Positions 52,224-61,306 are shown, numbered from the stretch's first letter. The stretch is DNA of 64,000 bases from Phycisphaerales bacterium (GCA_029268515.1 JAQWNP010000008.1:1-64000), one strand, 5' to 3'. The notes: generated from the sequence alone by a model not told the origin. Translations and numbers: made by a program.

Positions 52224-52415
52224 TTACTCGGGAGTTTTAGGTCCGCGGGCAAAGGCAATTGAAAAGAGTACTGCAGCAATAATCAGTAGTACCAATCCAA
52301 TAATCAGAGTCACGCGTGGACTTTGTAGGAAGAAGCTTGTGAAAAAGAGGCTGAGCCCGAAAATACACACAAGCAGTCCTGGCATGAAATACTTGCCTTC
52401 AAGTTGCCGTGCCAT
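52224..52415 (-). CDS. 63-aa membrane protein coupled to paaH
   Basis: 63 residues with two hydrophobic helices (about 12-31 and 34-54) and polar ends (MARQLEGKYF; ARGPKTPE). Its ATG shares bases with the stop of the 3-hydroxyacyl-CoA dehydrogenase gene (TAATG), and the next gene, the thiolase, follows with 32 bases between, so it is a true member of the operon. The family is unknown to me. A membrane anchor or transport helper for the phenylacetate enzymes is one idea; a general lipid-related small protein is another. Confidence 0.7.
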   Translation of the reverse strand: MARQLEGKYFMPGLLVCIFGLSLFFTSFFLQSPRVTLIIGLVLLIIAAVLFSIAFARGPKTPE

Positions 52416-53674
52416 TATTGAATACCTCCCGAGTGAGTGTTGATCATTGAGGCCAGGTTCGCTGGTGCTTGAAAACGACCGTCTTGAGTCTGCGCATTGA
52501 GCGTCTCAAGGAGATCAATGATACGGTCCGCGCCAACTTCAGCAGCCCACTCAAATGGGCCCTTGGGATAGTTTGTTCCCAGTCGAAGTGCGGTGTCAAT
52601 ATCATCAGTGGTCGCAACGTCCTGACTTGCCGCCCATGCAGCTTCGTTAATGATAGCCGCCACAATACGAGCAGCGATGTAGCAATGTTGTTGTGGCTCT
52701 ATCGGACTAAAAGTAGATACTGCGGCTTGTAGTCGATCGGTCATCTCTAATTGTATGCCCGTTCGTTCGATGGCAGTTGTTGGGGGGTTGACTGTGTAGT
52801 CATAGCACCCCAGCTTCGTTTTGCGTCCAAGATTGCCTTTGGCGACAAGTCCTTCTTGAGCCTCGCTTGGCGCAAGTCGTGCAGGGCATTCAAGGCGCTC
52901 CCAGACAGATCTTGTCGTTGCAGTATTAACATCCTGTCCAATGAGATCAGTTAATTCAAAGGGGCCCATTTTGAAGTCGCAAATGTCGCGCATCACATGA
53001 TCAATTGTGTCTATACCCGCATAACCATCTTCATAAATCCGCCATGCTTCCAAATAATAGGGGCGTGCGACTCGGTTGACGATAAACCCTGGTGTATCAC
53101 TGGCACGAACAACGGTTTTTCCCCAGCTGTTGGCAATGGCCGCGGCTTGGTCAGCCACAGCGGCAGTGGTTTTTTGTCCACGAATAATTTCAACCAGCGG
53201 CATTAATGCGGCAGGATTGAAAAAATGCATTCCAACCACCCGTTCTGGACCTTTAATGGCATCGGCGATCTCCGAGACGGAGAGTGATGATGTATTGGTT
53301 GCAATAACTGCATCTGGTGCTAGTAATTCAGCAATTGGGCCAAGCGTGTCAGCTTTAACACTGAGATCTTCAACAATGGCTTCGATGACTAAATCACAAT
53401 TGCCTAGATCCTTCACCTCAGCGGAGGCATTAAGTCGTGCCATTCCATCATCACAAGCAACCTGATTGATGCGGCCTTTCTCTACCAGTCGCTCAAGTCG
53501 TTTGGCAACAAGGGATTTTCCGGCAGTGGAAAGATCAAGTTCCCGGTCAATAAGACGGACATGCCAGCCAGCAAGTGTGGCAACTTGTGCGATACCTGTT
53601 CCCATTGTGCCAGCACCAAGGATGCCCACTGTTCCACAGGTTGTTGATGCAGCTGGCGTTGTTGCTGCGCACAT
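52415..53674 (-). CDS. paaH: 3-hydroxyacyl-CoA dehydrogenase (PaaH-like)
   Basis: 419 residues. NAD-binding GAGTMGTGIAQVA (20-32), the family signature ERVVGMHFFNPAALMPLVEII, and two consecutive C-terminal 3HCDH domains (the second includes FEWAAEVGADRIIDLL), as in PaaH enzymes that have two such domains. It oxidises 3-hydroxyadipyl-CoA and relatives to the 3-oxo form. The overlap with the small membrane protein gene and 27-base spacing from paaG show shared transcription. Confidence 0.9.
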   Translation of the reverse strand: MCAATTPAASTTCGTVGILGAGTMGTGIAQVATLAGWHVRLIDRELDLSTAGKSLVAKRLERLVEKGRINQVACDDGMARLNASAEVKDLGNCDLVIEAIVEDLSVKADTLGPIAELLAPDAVIATNTSSLSVSEIADAIKGPERVVGMHFFNPAALMPLVEIIRGQKTTAAVADQAAAIANSWGKTVVRASDTPGFIVNRVARPYYLEAWRIYEDGYAGIDTIDHVMRDICDFKMGPFELTDLIGQDVNTATTRSVWERLECPARLAPSEAQEGLVAKGNLGRKTKLGCYDYTVNPPTTAIERTGIQLEMTDRLQAAVSTFSPIEPQQHCYIAARIVAAIINEAAWAASQDVATTDDIDTALRLGTNYPKGPFEWAAEVGADRIIDLLETLNAQTQDGRFQAPANLASMINTHSGGIQ

Positions 53675-53701
53675 CTTTAATATCCCTTACTGAATATGTG
53701 G

Positions 53702-54511
53702 CTATGAGCCATTAAATTTAGGAGTTCGTTTCTCTAGGAATGCTGTCACACCCTCAAAGTGATCACTGGTTTTTCCCGCAGTTTCTTGCGCAAAAGCTTC
53801 TGCCTCAAGCTGTGTGGGTAGGTCATTATCAAGAGCCTCATTGAGCAGTCGTTTGGTCAAGGCAATAGCCTGGGAAGGCATTGCCGCGAGGCGGGCGGCC
53901 ATGGTTTGAGCCTCGGTTGCTAATGCGTCGCTTGGTACAAGCTTATTAATCAAGCCAATAGCCATCGCCTCTTCAGCAGTCACTTTACGGCCGGTGCAAC
54001 AGAGTTCCATGGCACGACCGAGACCAATAAGCCGGGGCAATATAAATGTACTTGCTGAGTCTGGAATCAGCCCGACATTCACAAACACTTCAATGAAACT
54101 CGCCTTTTCGGAGGCAATTCGTAAATCACAAGCAAGGGCAAGGCTGCAGCCAGCGCCGGCGGCAACGCCATTAACCGCTGCGATGACCAGTTTTTTCATG
54201 GTCCGGATGCGCATCACGATGGGGTTGTAGCGTCGTCTTAGATCGTCACCCAACTCCGGTATATGTCCAGGGACGTACTTCTCTTTGAGCTCTGACAAAT
54301 CTTGTCCGGAACTAAAGGCACGACCATCGCCAGTCAGAATGATGACCTGAACACTTTTGTCACGTTCAAGTGTCTTGAGCGCATCAATGAGCTCAGTTGT
54401 AAGTTCATCGCTAATTGCGTTAAGAGAATCAGGTCTATTAAGAGTAAGGGTTGCTACCCCGTCTTGGTGGGTGACCATAATCGTTTTGTATTCAGTTGCA
54501 GTCGCCGTCAT
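53702..54511 (-). CDS. paaG: Enoyl-CoA hydratase/isomerase PaaG (epoxide isomerase)
   Basis: 269 residues of the crotonase family. The oxyanion hole is formed by FSSGQDL and VNGVAAGAGCSLALACDL; the PaaG-type GLIPDSASTFILPRLIGLGR contains the catalytic aspartate typical of ring 1,2-epoxide isomerases that yield oxepin-CoA. It lies directly upstream of paaH in the pathway operon. The second crotonase upstream (PaaF-like) has the Glu-type active site, so the two divide hydratase and isomerase roles. Confidence 0.88.
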   Translation of the reverse strand: MTATATEYKTIMVTHQDGVATLTLNRPDSLNAISDELTTELIDALKTLERDKSVQVIILTGDGRAFSSGQDLSELKEKYVPGHIPELGDDLRRRYNPIVMRIRTMKKLVIAAVNGVAAGAGCSLALACDLRIASEKASFIEVFVNVGLIPDSASTFILPRLIGLGRAMELCCTGRKVTAEEAMAIGLINKLVPSDALATEAQTMAARLAAMPSQAIALTKRLLNEALDNDLPTQLEAEAFAQETAGKTSDHFEGVTAFLEKRTPKFNGS

Positions 54512-54566
54512 AGGTGCATTCCAGAGATAGTAAAACTATTGATTTTAGTGTCATTATTTTTGATGT

Positions 54567-55343
54567 CTATTGGCCTTGGAAATGTGGCCGGCGTTTTTCC
54601 ATAAAGGCCTTCATGCCTTCTTTTTGGTCAGCCGTTGAGAACAACATATAGAAAAGCTTGCGTTCATACTCAAGGCCTTCGCTTAATGAAGACTCAAATG
54701 ACTTGAGTACAGATTCTTTGGCTAGTTGTAGCGCAAGCGGCGGTTTGGTTGCCATTGCGTGTGCGACCTTCATGGCTTCAGAGAAGAAGTGCTCTGGTGG
54801 GACCAAGCGACTGATTAATCCGTGAGTCAACGCCTCTTTGCCGGTGAGGAATCGACCGCTAAGAACGACATCCATTGACATCGCTTTTCCAACCGCACGC
54901 GTGAGCCTCTGTGTTCCACCGGCGCCTGGCATGACGCCAATATTAATTTCTGGTTGTCCGATGCGACTGCTTTCAGAAGCAACAATGACATCACACAGCA
55001 TCATGAGCTCGCAGCCACCACCAAGAGCAAAGCCACTCACCGCCGCAACAATTGGTTTCTTGATGCGGCGGATTCGTTCCCAACGTGCAAATTGATCACG
55101 GCGGAACATCTCAAAGGTAGAGGCTTCTGCCATATCACCGATATCAGCACCAGCGGCAAAAGCCCGCTCATTTCCGGACAGCACGATGACATGAATTTCT
55201 GGATCTGCATCGAAAGCCTCAAGGGCCTCGATCAGTTGTTCCATAAGTTCTAAGTTAAGAGCATTCAAAACCTTGGGGCGGTTCAGGCGTGCAATGCCCA
55301 CATGATCCTCTCGATCAGTCAGGATAAAAGATTCATCACTCAT
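54567..55343 (-). CDS. paaF: Enoyl-CoA hydratase PaaF-like
   Basis: 258 residues, crotonase family. FAAGADIGDMAEAS and VSGFALGGGCELMMLCD form the oxyanion hole, and GQPEINIGVMPGAGGTQRL carries the catalytic glutamate pair typical of enoyl-CoA hydratases. It would hydrate 2,3-dehydroadipyl-CoA. The ATG overlaps the stop of the thioesterase gene by ATGA. Fatty acid degradation is an alternative, but position in the operon favours PaaF. Confidence 0.87.
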   Translation of the reverse strand: MSDESFILTDREDHVGIARLNRPKVLNALNLELMEQLIEALEAFDADPEIHVIVLSGNERAFAAGADIGDMAEASTFEMFRRDQFARWERIRRIKKPIVAAVSGFALGGGCELMMLCDVIVASESSRIGQPEINIGVMPGAGGTQRLTRAVGKAMSMDVVLSGRFLTGKEALTHGLISRLVPPEHFFSEAMKVAHAMATKPPLALQLAKESVLKSFESSLSEGLEYERKLFYMLFSTADQKEGMKAFMEKRRPHFQGQ

Positions 55344-55774
55344 TCGTTCAAAGCCTCTGGGTTGTTGCTGCTCGAGCTGACTGCTCGATGTCTTTGGATC
55401 ATTTTTTGAAGTGTCTCTTTCGGAAGGACACGTTGTTCTTGGAGGCCTCGCCCAACAAGGCGATCGCCATCAAACACTTCTACTTTGCAGATGACTCCTT
55501 TGGCAGTCACCTCGGTGGCTGTGGCAACGGCCCGAATGTTTTTTCCAACTGGTGTTGGTGCCACATGTTCGATCTCAAGTCTGCGGCCGATTCCCTCTTC
55601 ATGAGGTTCAAGATGATCCACGAGGACCTTTCTAGCGGCGAGCTCCATGTGATGTGCCATAGACCAGGTGGAATAGACGTCATGGACGACGACCTCGTCA
55701 AAGGCCGGGCACATATCCCGTGTGACAGTGGCCTCAACGGCCGCGACGTTACCGACCTTTAGGCTGGGTTTCAT
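55340..55774 (-). CDS. FlK-like hotdog acyl-CoA thioesterase
   Basis: 144 residues, hotdog fold, with the triad of fluoroacetyl-CoA thioesterase FlK at matching spacing: T36 in VYSTWSM, E44 in HHMELAARK and H70 in IEHVAPTPVG (T42, E50 and H76 in the Streptomyces enzyme). It is the first gene of the minus-strand operon and overlaps paaF by ATGA. In this position it may perform the clearing role of PaaI, releasing CoA from stalled or toxic ring intermediates; true fluoroacetate detoxification is unlikely. The fluoride channels of the window are far away at 12-13 kb. Confidence 0.8.
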   Translation of the reverse strand: MKPSLKVGNVAAVEATVTRDMCPAFDEVVVHDVYSTWSMAHHMELAARKVLVDHLEPHEEGIGRRLEIEHVAPTPVGKNIRAVATATEVTAKGVICKVEVFDGDRLVGRGLQEQRVLPKETLQKMIQRHRAVSSSSNNPEALNE

Positions 55775-55830
55775 GGACCATTTAGTCTACCCGCTGGCAC
55801 GAGAGGGTGTCCTTCGGATATAGATAGGGC

Positions 55831-56724
55831 ATGGTCTCAGGTCTAATTATCCTATTTCTCACAGCATTAGCGCTTATTTGGAGCTTTCTAGTAGTCATTC
55901 TGCTCTATGAGATGCAGCGTCCACCTCGGCATACTGCCGGCTGGGCCTTGGCAACCGCTCGACCGATGACGCCTGATCAGGTCGGCTGTGATTTCTCTAG
56001 CCCAGCCATTGTCGATGCGCAGGGGCAATCAGTACCGATCTGGATGATCGAAGGGCGTCCTCCAGCAGCTCGTGAGCCACTGACAGTTGTGTTTATTCAC
56101 GGTTGGGGGCAATCCCGGCTCGACATGTTGCCACTGGTGCATACGTACTTGAATCAAGCTGATCGTCTGGTGCTTTTTGACCTTCCTGGTCATGGTGAGG
56201 CTTGTGGCACCTCAGCATTGGGCGCCAAAGAAGTCGACGGTTTATTGGATCTATTGGCGCAGTTAGACAATCATTCGTACTTGCTAGTTGGAAATTCGAT
56301 GGGTTCAGTTATTGCCTTCGCTGCAGCTTCTCGTCCAGAACCAATTGCAAAGAGGGTCCGCGGTGTGATCGCTTATGGGGCCTACATTAAGTTCCATCAA
56401 TCACTGGTTGGTCGACTTCGTTTAGCCGGTTATCCAAGTCGACCAATTTCAGACGTGGCGCTTTGGGTCATGAGTTTGCTACAAAAGAAGCCACTGTCTC
56501 TATCCGACCAGCAAATCAGTTTGCAGTGTCCCGTCATGTTAATCACTGGTGAGAGGGATCAGATTGCCTCTCCCGAAACCGCAAAGCGCATTGCAGATCA
56601 ACTTCCCAGTGGCTCTCTTTGGATCGTGCCTGATGGATTACATTGCGATGCATGGGAATGCCAGCCAGAGCAGCACCAAGTTCAGATCGAGAATTTCCTC
56701 AAACAATTTGATCGACCATCTTGA
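55831..56724 (+). CDS. Membrane-anchored alpha/beta hydrolase
   Basis: 297 residues. An N-terminal hydrophobic segment (about 3-26) is followed by an alpha/beta hydrolase domain: oxyanion HGWGQSRLDM, nucleophile S156 in LVGNSMGSVIAF, aspartate in ITGERDQIASP and histidine in DGLHCDAW. The role is probably esterase or lipase at the membrane. It is divergent from the phenylacetate operon with 56 bases between the starts, so the promoters are probably shared or overlapping. Its own stop is 1 base from the opposite-strand sirtuin stop. Confidence 0.83.
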   Translation: MVSGLIILFLTALALIWSFLVVILLYEMQRPPRHTAGWALATARPMTPDQVGCDFSSPAIVDAQGQSVPIWMIEGRPPAAREPLTVVFIHGWGQSRLDMLPLVHTYLNQADRLVLFDLPGHGEACGTSALGAKEVDGLLDLLAQLDNHSYLLVGNSMGSVIAFAAASRPEPIAKRVRGVIAYGAYIKFHQSLVGRLRLAGYPSRPISDVALWVMSLLQKKPLSLSDQQISLQCPVMLITGERDQIASPETAKRIADQLPSGSLWIVPDGLHCDAWECQPEQHQVQIENFLKQFDRPS

Positions 56725-56725
56725 T

Positions 56726-57472
56726 TTATTGCACGTCGGAGCAATCTGTACTTGACAGCAGTTTCGGCACTAAATCACCGGCCGTTCCGATCAAGCCAAT
56801 GTCATTTTTTGCTAAGCCATCGATTTTTTCCGTATTAATACAAATGATCTGGGCACCAGCACTCCGAGCGACTTCAATAAGGCCGGCGGCGGGGTAGACA
56901 CATGCACTTGTTCCGATGACCAAGAGTAGTTCTGTGGTAAGGCAGGATTGCTCGGCACGCGCCCAGGCATCGCTCGGTAGCGACTCTCCAAACCAAACGA
57001 CATCTGGACGTAGTGGTGCGTTACAGTTGGGGCACGGCTGTGGTTTTGGTGGTTTGGCCAAGTCAATATTCTCACGGTATCCACACCGCGCATGACAACG
57101 ATCAGCAATGAGTGTTCCGTGTAGATGAATCGTATTGCGAGCGCCCGCACGTTCCAGAAGATCATCAACGTTTTGTGTGATATGAGCCATTGATTTTTGG
57201 GCTGCTAAAGAGGTATGGGCTGCATTAGGCTTTGCAGCGGCAAGATTTCGACGGCGCGATGAATACCAATCGAGTACGAGTTTTGGGTCTTCAGAAAAAC
57301 CCTCTGGTGAGGCAAGCCGCATTGGATCATGTTTTGCCCAAATGCCACCCGTATGTTTATCGCGAAATGTAGAGAGGCCAGATTCGGCGCTCAATCCAGC
57401 TCCAGAAAATGAAACCGTTGAGTTGACAGATTGAACGATTGCAATTGCATCGTCCAGGACATTTCGTGTCAA
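56726..57472 (-). CDS. cobB: NAD-dependent sirtuin deacylase (CobB-like)
   Basis: 248 residues from a TTG start that overlaps the stop of the HEAT protein gene (TTGA). GAGLSAESGLSTFRD (NAD site), QNVDDLLERAG, and catalytic histidine H118 in IHLHG. A zinc site is formed by C126, C130, C147 and C150 with a C-x3-C first pair rather than the usual C-x2-C. It resembles bacterial CobB with PLRPDVVWFGE. It removes acyl groups from lysines on enzymes such as acetyl-CoA synthetase; partner unknown. Coupling to a HEAT-repeat secreted protein is unusual. Confidence 0.88.
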   Translation of the reverse strand: MTRNVLDDAIAIVQSVNSTVSFSGAGLSAESGLSTFRDKHTGGIWAKHDPMRLASPEGFSEDPKLVLDWYSSRRRNLAAAKPNAAHTSLAAQKSMAHITQNVDDLLERAGARNTIHLHGTLIADRCHARCGYRENIDLAKPPKPQPCPNCNAPLRPDVVWFGESLPSDAWARAEQSCLTTELLLVIGTSACVYPAAGLIEVARSAGAQIICINTEKIDGLAKNDIGLIGTAGDLVPKLLSSTDCSDVQ

Positions 57473-59679
57473 TGTGTTCCGCCTGACGTAGGCACGCCCT
57501 CGGCCATGCTCGATTCTGGACCCACGCCTGATGGTGTGGTGGGTGGTAGGTCACTGGTTATTCCAGATTGATTGTTGCTCATCGGTAACTCATTGGAGCC
57601 ATCTTCCAGTAACTCCAACAACTGATCTGAGCCTCTGCTGATGCGATAAAGTTGTTGGTTGTCAAGCTGACTCTTGAATTGCTCAAGCATGTAGGCTTGC
57701 AATCGTTGTGCTGCTGGAGGATTAATATTGACAAGCATTTCAAACTCCAAGAGCCAGTCCTCCATCGACTCGGTGAATGTTCGTGCTCGATCAAAGTCGC
57801 CAACGATCAAAGCAGCCTGGAATGCAATCTTGGAGAGAGCAGGCGAAAACAAGACATCGTCAGCGCTATTGAGTAGTGTTGCTGCCTTTGCGTTATCGCC
57901 GTTAGCCAAAAGTAGGGGGAGAAGACGTAAAAGAACTTCTTCTTTTTGCTCAGCAGAAATCAAGTTGGTATTTGCATCGAGTGAATCAGCGAGTACATCA
58001 GCCCTGAGTTCATTGTCGGCATTTTCACTTCTTTGAAGTATGACATCAACATCAATGATTGAATCGACAGGCATTTGAGCAGCCATTCTTCGTATTGAGC
58101 TCGTGAAAAGACTTTGCTGGGATTCTGGTGGAGCAACACTAGACAAGGTAAGCACTGAATTGAGATCACCTTTTTTTGTCATCAGCGATTCAACAGCCAG
58201 CGGGTAGATGGCGCTGTCTTGCATTCGGTCGATGAGCGGTTGGTATTGCCCCCGAGCGAAGAGGCCTTGCCCGATGGCATATTTTTCGTCGATCGGAGCA
58301 GTATCAAGTCGAGCCTCATACTCATCAAGTTGTTCATCTTCAGCGACCAGCGCCTGTAACCGTTCGAGTGATGGCAGTGTGCTTTCTCTTGTTGCATGGG
58401 ACAGCACATCCCGCAAAGACTCTGGGTCAAAATTACTAGGCGGATTTTTTGTCAGTATGGACCAAATTGCCTGGGCGGCAGGTTCGCGCAGTGGCTCATT
58501 TGCGAGCCATGGCAATGATGGAGCCAGCCCATTCGGTGATGGTTTGGCAGCAAAAAACATAAGGTATTGGCGAACGACGTTCTGTTCCGTCTCTGCGGCC
58601 AGCGCCACTGCAACACTCTCTTGCAATTCTGGAAATTCCAGCTCATCTGCGAGTTCGGCTGCGCGGGCACGCACCATTGAATCACCATCATTGAGTAAAA
58701 AGATCGTTGCCTGTTGCAGATCCATCGTGTCATCATCATCACGTAACAAGATTGCCATACGTTCAATGGCAAAGAGGCGCACGGCGGTGAGTGGATCCTT
58801 CATCAGAGATTCAAGTCGCAGCTGTCTCTCTTCAAGGGGGAGGCCAGGCCACAATTTTCGATAGGAGTCCATCATTCTTTCAGCCAGTTGGCTATTGACT
58901 TGCCGTTCTTGCTGAAGTTGTTGGTCCAGATCAGAGAGTTGGCGTGTCAGTGTTCGTACCATGTCGCGTAGCCATGATTCGGCAGGCTTGTCTTTGTTGA
59001 GCTGCCACCAACGCTGCCATGCACTTGGATCATCTGAGGGCGGTAGGCCGGTCAAGTCTGCAAGGCTGTTGCAAGTGGCTTCAACAATGATCTTTGGCTC
59101 ATCTCCACTATTCTCGATGATAGACATCAGCTCTAAAGCGCCTTCACGACTTCGGAATGCGGCAAGTGCTCGTATTGCACCGAGTCGCGATTCTGGTGAA
59201 CCGCTGTTGTTGCTTGCTTCTTTCGCAACCGCCGCGAGAGATGTCTCTGGATCAAACCTCAGTAAGGTTCGCGATAGTGCATCTTGTGTTGATTCCGGTG
59301 CATCACGAAGTGCACGAATAGTTGGTTCTAAGAGAGCTTGGGGTGGTGATAATGGTCTTTGGCTGATTGCTTCAGTTACCGCTAGGATGACTGATGCCTC
59401 ACGGCTTTGGATCGCTTCTTCTAAGACTTGAGTTGCCTGTCCGACATTCATTGCAAGTAACTCGGTAGCTGCCGCCGTTCGAGTAGCTTGGTCAATATCC
59501 GCCGATGGGTTCAGTAGAATTGGCTCAAAAATCCGTAGCTGGTTCGCCTGTCTGGGTGACAAGGCTGGTAGGGGTACGGTTTCACGAATCACAGCTGGGT
59601 CATCGCCAACCAAATGCGCAGCGGTGGCTGAGGCAGACGATGTGGCTAATGAGAGAGCGATAACAAGGCTCATTATCAT
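57469..59679 (-). CDS. Exported HEAT-repeat protein
   Basis: 736 residues from an ATG at 59679 that opens a signal peptide (MIMSLVIALSLATSSASA); a longer reading from 59757 is possible. The body contains HEAT-like helical pairs with the pattern of short charged loops and hydrophobic helices (SRLGAIRALAAFRSREGALELM; PLTAVRLFAIERMAILLRDD; DSMVRARAAELADELEFPEL), and a coiled coil near LTRQLSDLDQQLQQERQVNSQL. The C terminus is a low-complexity Gly/Ser/Pro tail. HEAT scaffolds bind other proteins; the partner is unknown. Its stop overlaps the start of the sirtuin gene. Confidence 0.75.
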   Translation of the reverse strand: MIMSLVIALSLATSSASATAAHLVGDDPAVIRETVPLPALSPRQANQLRIFEPILLNPSADIDQATRTAAATELLAMNVGQATQVLEEAIQSREASVILAVTEAISQRPLSPPQALLEPTIRALRDAPESTQDALSRTLLRFDPETSLAAVAKEASNNSGSPESRLGAIRALAAFRSREGALELMSIIENSGDEPKIIVEATCNSLADLTGLPPSDDPSAWQRWWQLNKDKPAESWLRDMVRTLTRQLSDLDQQLQQERQVNSQLAERMMDSYRKLWPGLPLEERQLRLESLMKDPLTAVRLFAIERMAILLRDDDDTMDLQQATIFLLNDGDSMVRARAAELADELEFPELQESVAVALAAETEQNVVRQYLMFFAAKPSPNGLAPSLPWLANEPLREPAAQAIWSILTKNPPSNFDPESLRDVLSHATRESTLPSLERLQALVAEDEQLDEYEARLDTAPIDEKYAIGQGLFARGQYQPLIDRMQDSAIYPLAVESLMTKKGDLNSVLTLSSVAPPESQQSLFTSSIRRMAAQMPVDSIIDVDVILQRSENADNELRADVLADSLDANTNLISAEQKEEVLLRLLPLLLANGDNAKAATLLNSADDVLFSPALSKIAFQAALIVGDFDRARTFTESMEDWLLEFEMLVNINPPAAQRLQAYMLEQFKSQLDNQQLYRISRGSDQLLELLEDGSNELPMSNNQSGITSDLPPTTPSGVGPESSMAEGVPTSGGTH

Positions 59680-59860
59680 GTTCAGAGCACCCGATGACGC
59701 CTGGGGAGAAAAGATGCCAGTGAAGGCTATCCAGCGTGCAGTAGAAATTAGAATCATCCCTATCCCCGATCTGCCTCTATCGGCATTAGCGCCTACACTA
59801 TAGGCACTTATTGAGAGACTCTCAGCTGCTAGGACCTATAAGTCATAGGATGTTTGATCA

Positions 59861-61306
59861 ATGAGCGAGTGGTTAGATGCTGAAGGGCACGCGGATCGAG
59901 CATTTGAGATGTTCGATTGTGGTCGTTGGAGTGAGGCTGAAGCTGAACTCCGCAAGGCCTTGGCGCTGAATCCAGATCAGCCCGAATGGCACTTTAATCT
60001 GGGAATGACGCTTGAAGCCGCGGGACGCGAGAGGGATGCGTTGGCGAGTTATCAGCGCGCATCGGAGTTGATGCCTAATCAGCCCGAACCCCGTGTTGCC
60101 GCTGGAATCATCTTGTCTCAACTAAGTGACGACCGGGCTGCCATCACGTACTTCGATGAAGCACTCGCTTTGGATTCTTCGTGTGAGCCAGCTTACGCTC
60201 ATAAGATCCATGCTCATGTTGCTTTGGGGGATCACGCCGAAGCCGAAACAACGTATTTCATTTCTCAACAGGCGTTGGCTGAAACAAGTGCTCGTTGTTG
60301 TGCCGCGATGGCTGAGAGCCTTCTTGAGCGTGGGGAATTTGGTCGTGCTGAGTGGTGCTTGAGAGAGGCGATTCGAGTCGATGCGTCACTGCCTCGTATT
60401 CGAACGATGCTGGCAACTGTATTTGCGATGACGGATCGGCGCCATCAGGCAATTCAGCTATTTCTTCGAGAGCTAAGAGAAGATCCAGGGAGCATTGACA
60501 CACTACTTGACTACGCAAGTCTGCTTATTGAACTTGGTAGATTGCCAGAGGCCGGTGAGAAATTGCGCCGCGTTCTTGAGCTAGAACCAGCAAATATAGA
60601 AGCCCACTATCAACATGGTTTGATCTCAATGCAATTAGCTCGACTCGAGCAGGCACAGATTTCTTTTGAGCTCGTGAGTCGTCTTGACCCAGACTTCCCA
60701 GGCATTCGCCGAAATTTGGCTGAAGCACTTGTTGGTCGCGGGCGTCTTGCCGAAGCAAGGCGGTGTTTAAAGACCGAATACGACTTTCTTGCGCACACCA
60801 CTGGAGATGATGGCAGGTTACTCATTGATGTAGCTTCAACCAAGTTGCTCACAGATTTTGGCCAATTGCTTCTAGATGCCGGGTTGTCACACCGTGCGTC
60901 GACCGTACTTCGGCATGCACTGATGAGCGACGATCGTGATGTTGAGATTCTACGCCGACTCTCTTTGGCAAGATTCCAAAGTGGGGATCGCGATGGAGGA
61001 TGTGCGATGAGTCGCCGGCTTCTCCGATTTGACCCAGAGTTCATTCCTGCAATTCATAATCTGGCGCTTGCAGCATTACAGCAGGGGCGTGTACGTGAGG
61101 CCTATGGATGGATTGTGAGGGGACTCAAGATTGACCGCCAGGACGAAGGACTACGTCGTTTGCGCATCCGCGTCTGGGCAATGGCATTTCCAGAACTGAT
61201 GCACCGTGTTTGGGTAAGCGGTGTTTGGAAGTTTGCTTGCCACCTCGCCAGAGAGCTTCGTGGTCAATTGAGTCGTCTGAAATCGTATAACGGCCGACCA
61301 CGATAG
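59861..61306 (+). CDS. TPR-repeat protein
   Basis: 481 residues composed of about 11 tetratricopeptide repeats, for example AEAELRKALALNPDQPEWHF, RDALASYQRASELMPNQPEP, RLPEAGEKLRRVLELEPANI and RLEQAQISFELVSRLDPDFP, each with the A-x8-G/A...P pattern. There is no signal peptide or membrane segment except possibly a C-terminal helix. It is likely a cytoplasmic scaffold for protein complexes. An AGGATG site lies nine bases upstream of the ATG. It is divergent from the HEAT-repeat gene across 181 bases. Confidence 0.85.
   Translation: MSEWLDAEGHADRAFEMFDCGRWSEAEAELRKALALNPDQPEWHFNLGMTLEAAGRERDALASYQRASELMPNQPEPRVAAGIILSQLSDDRAAITYFDEALALDSSCEPAYAHKIHAHVALGDHAEAETTYFISQQALAETSARCCAAMAESLLERGEFGRAEWCLREAIRVDASLPRIRTMLATVFAMTDRRHQAIQLFLRELREDPGSIDTLLDYASLLIELGRLPEAGEKLRRVLELEPANIEAHYQHGLISMQLARLEQAQISFELVSRLDPDFPGIRRNLAEALVGRGRLAEARRCLKTEYDFLAHTTGDDGRLLIDVASTKLLTDFGQLLLDAGLSHRASTVLRHALMSDDRDVEILRRLSLARFQSGDRDGGCAMSRRLLRFDPEFIPAIHNLALAALQQGRVREAYGWIVRGLKIDRQDEGLRRLRIRVWAMAFPELMHRVWVSGVWKFACHLARELRGQLSRLKSYNGRPR

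Noticed and set aside
55775-55830. Possible operator in the 56-bp divergent gap between the thioesterase and alpha/beta hydrolase genes
   Set aside because: I saw no dyad or clear -10/-35 pair strong enough to call.
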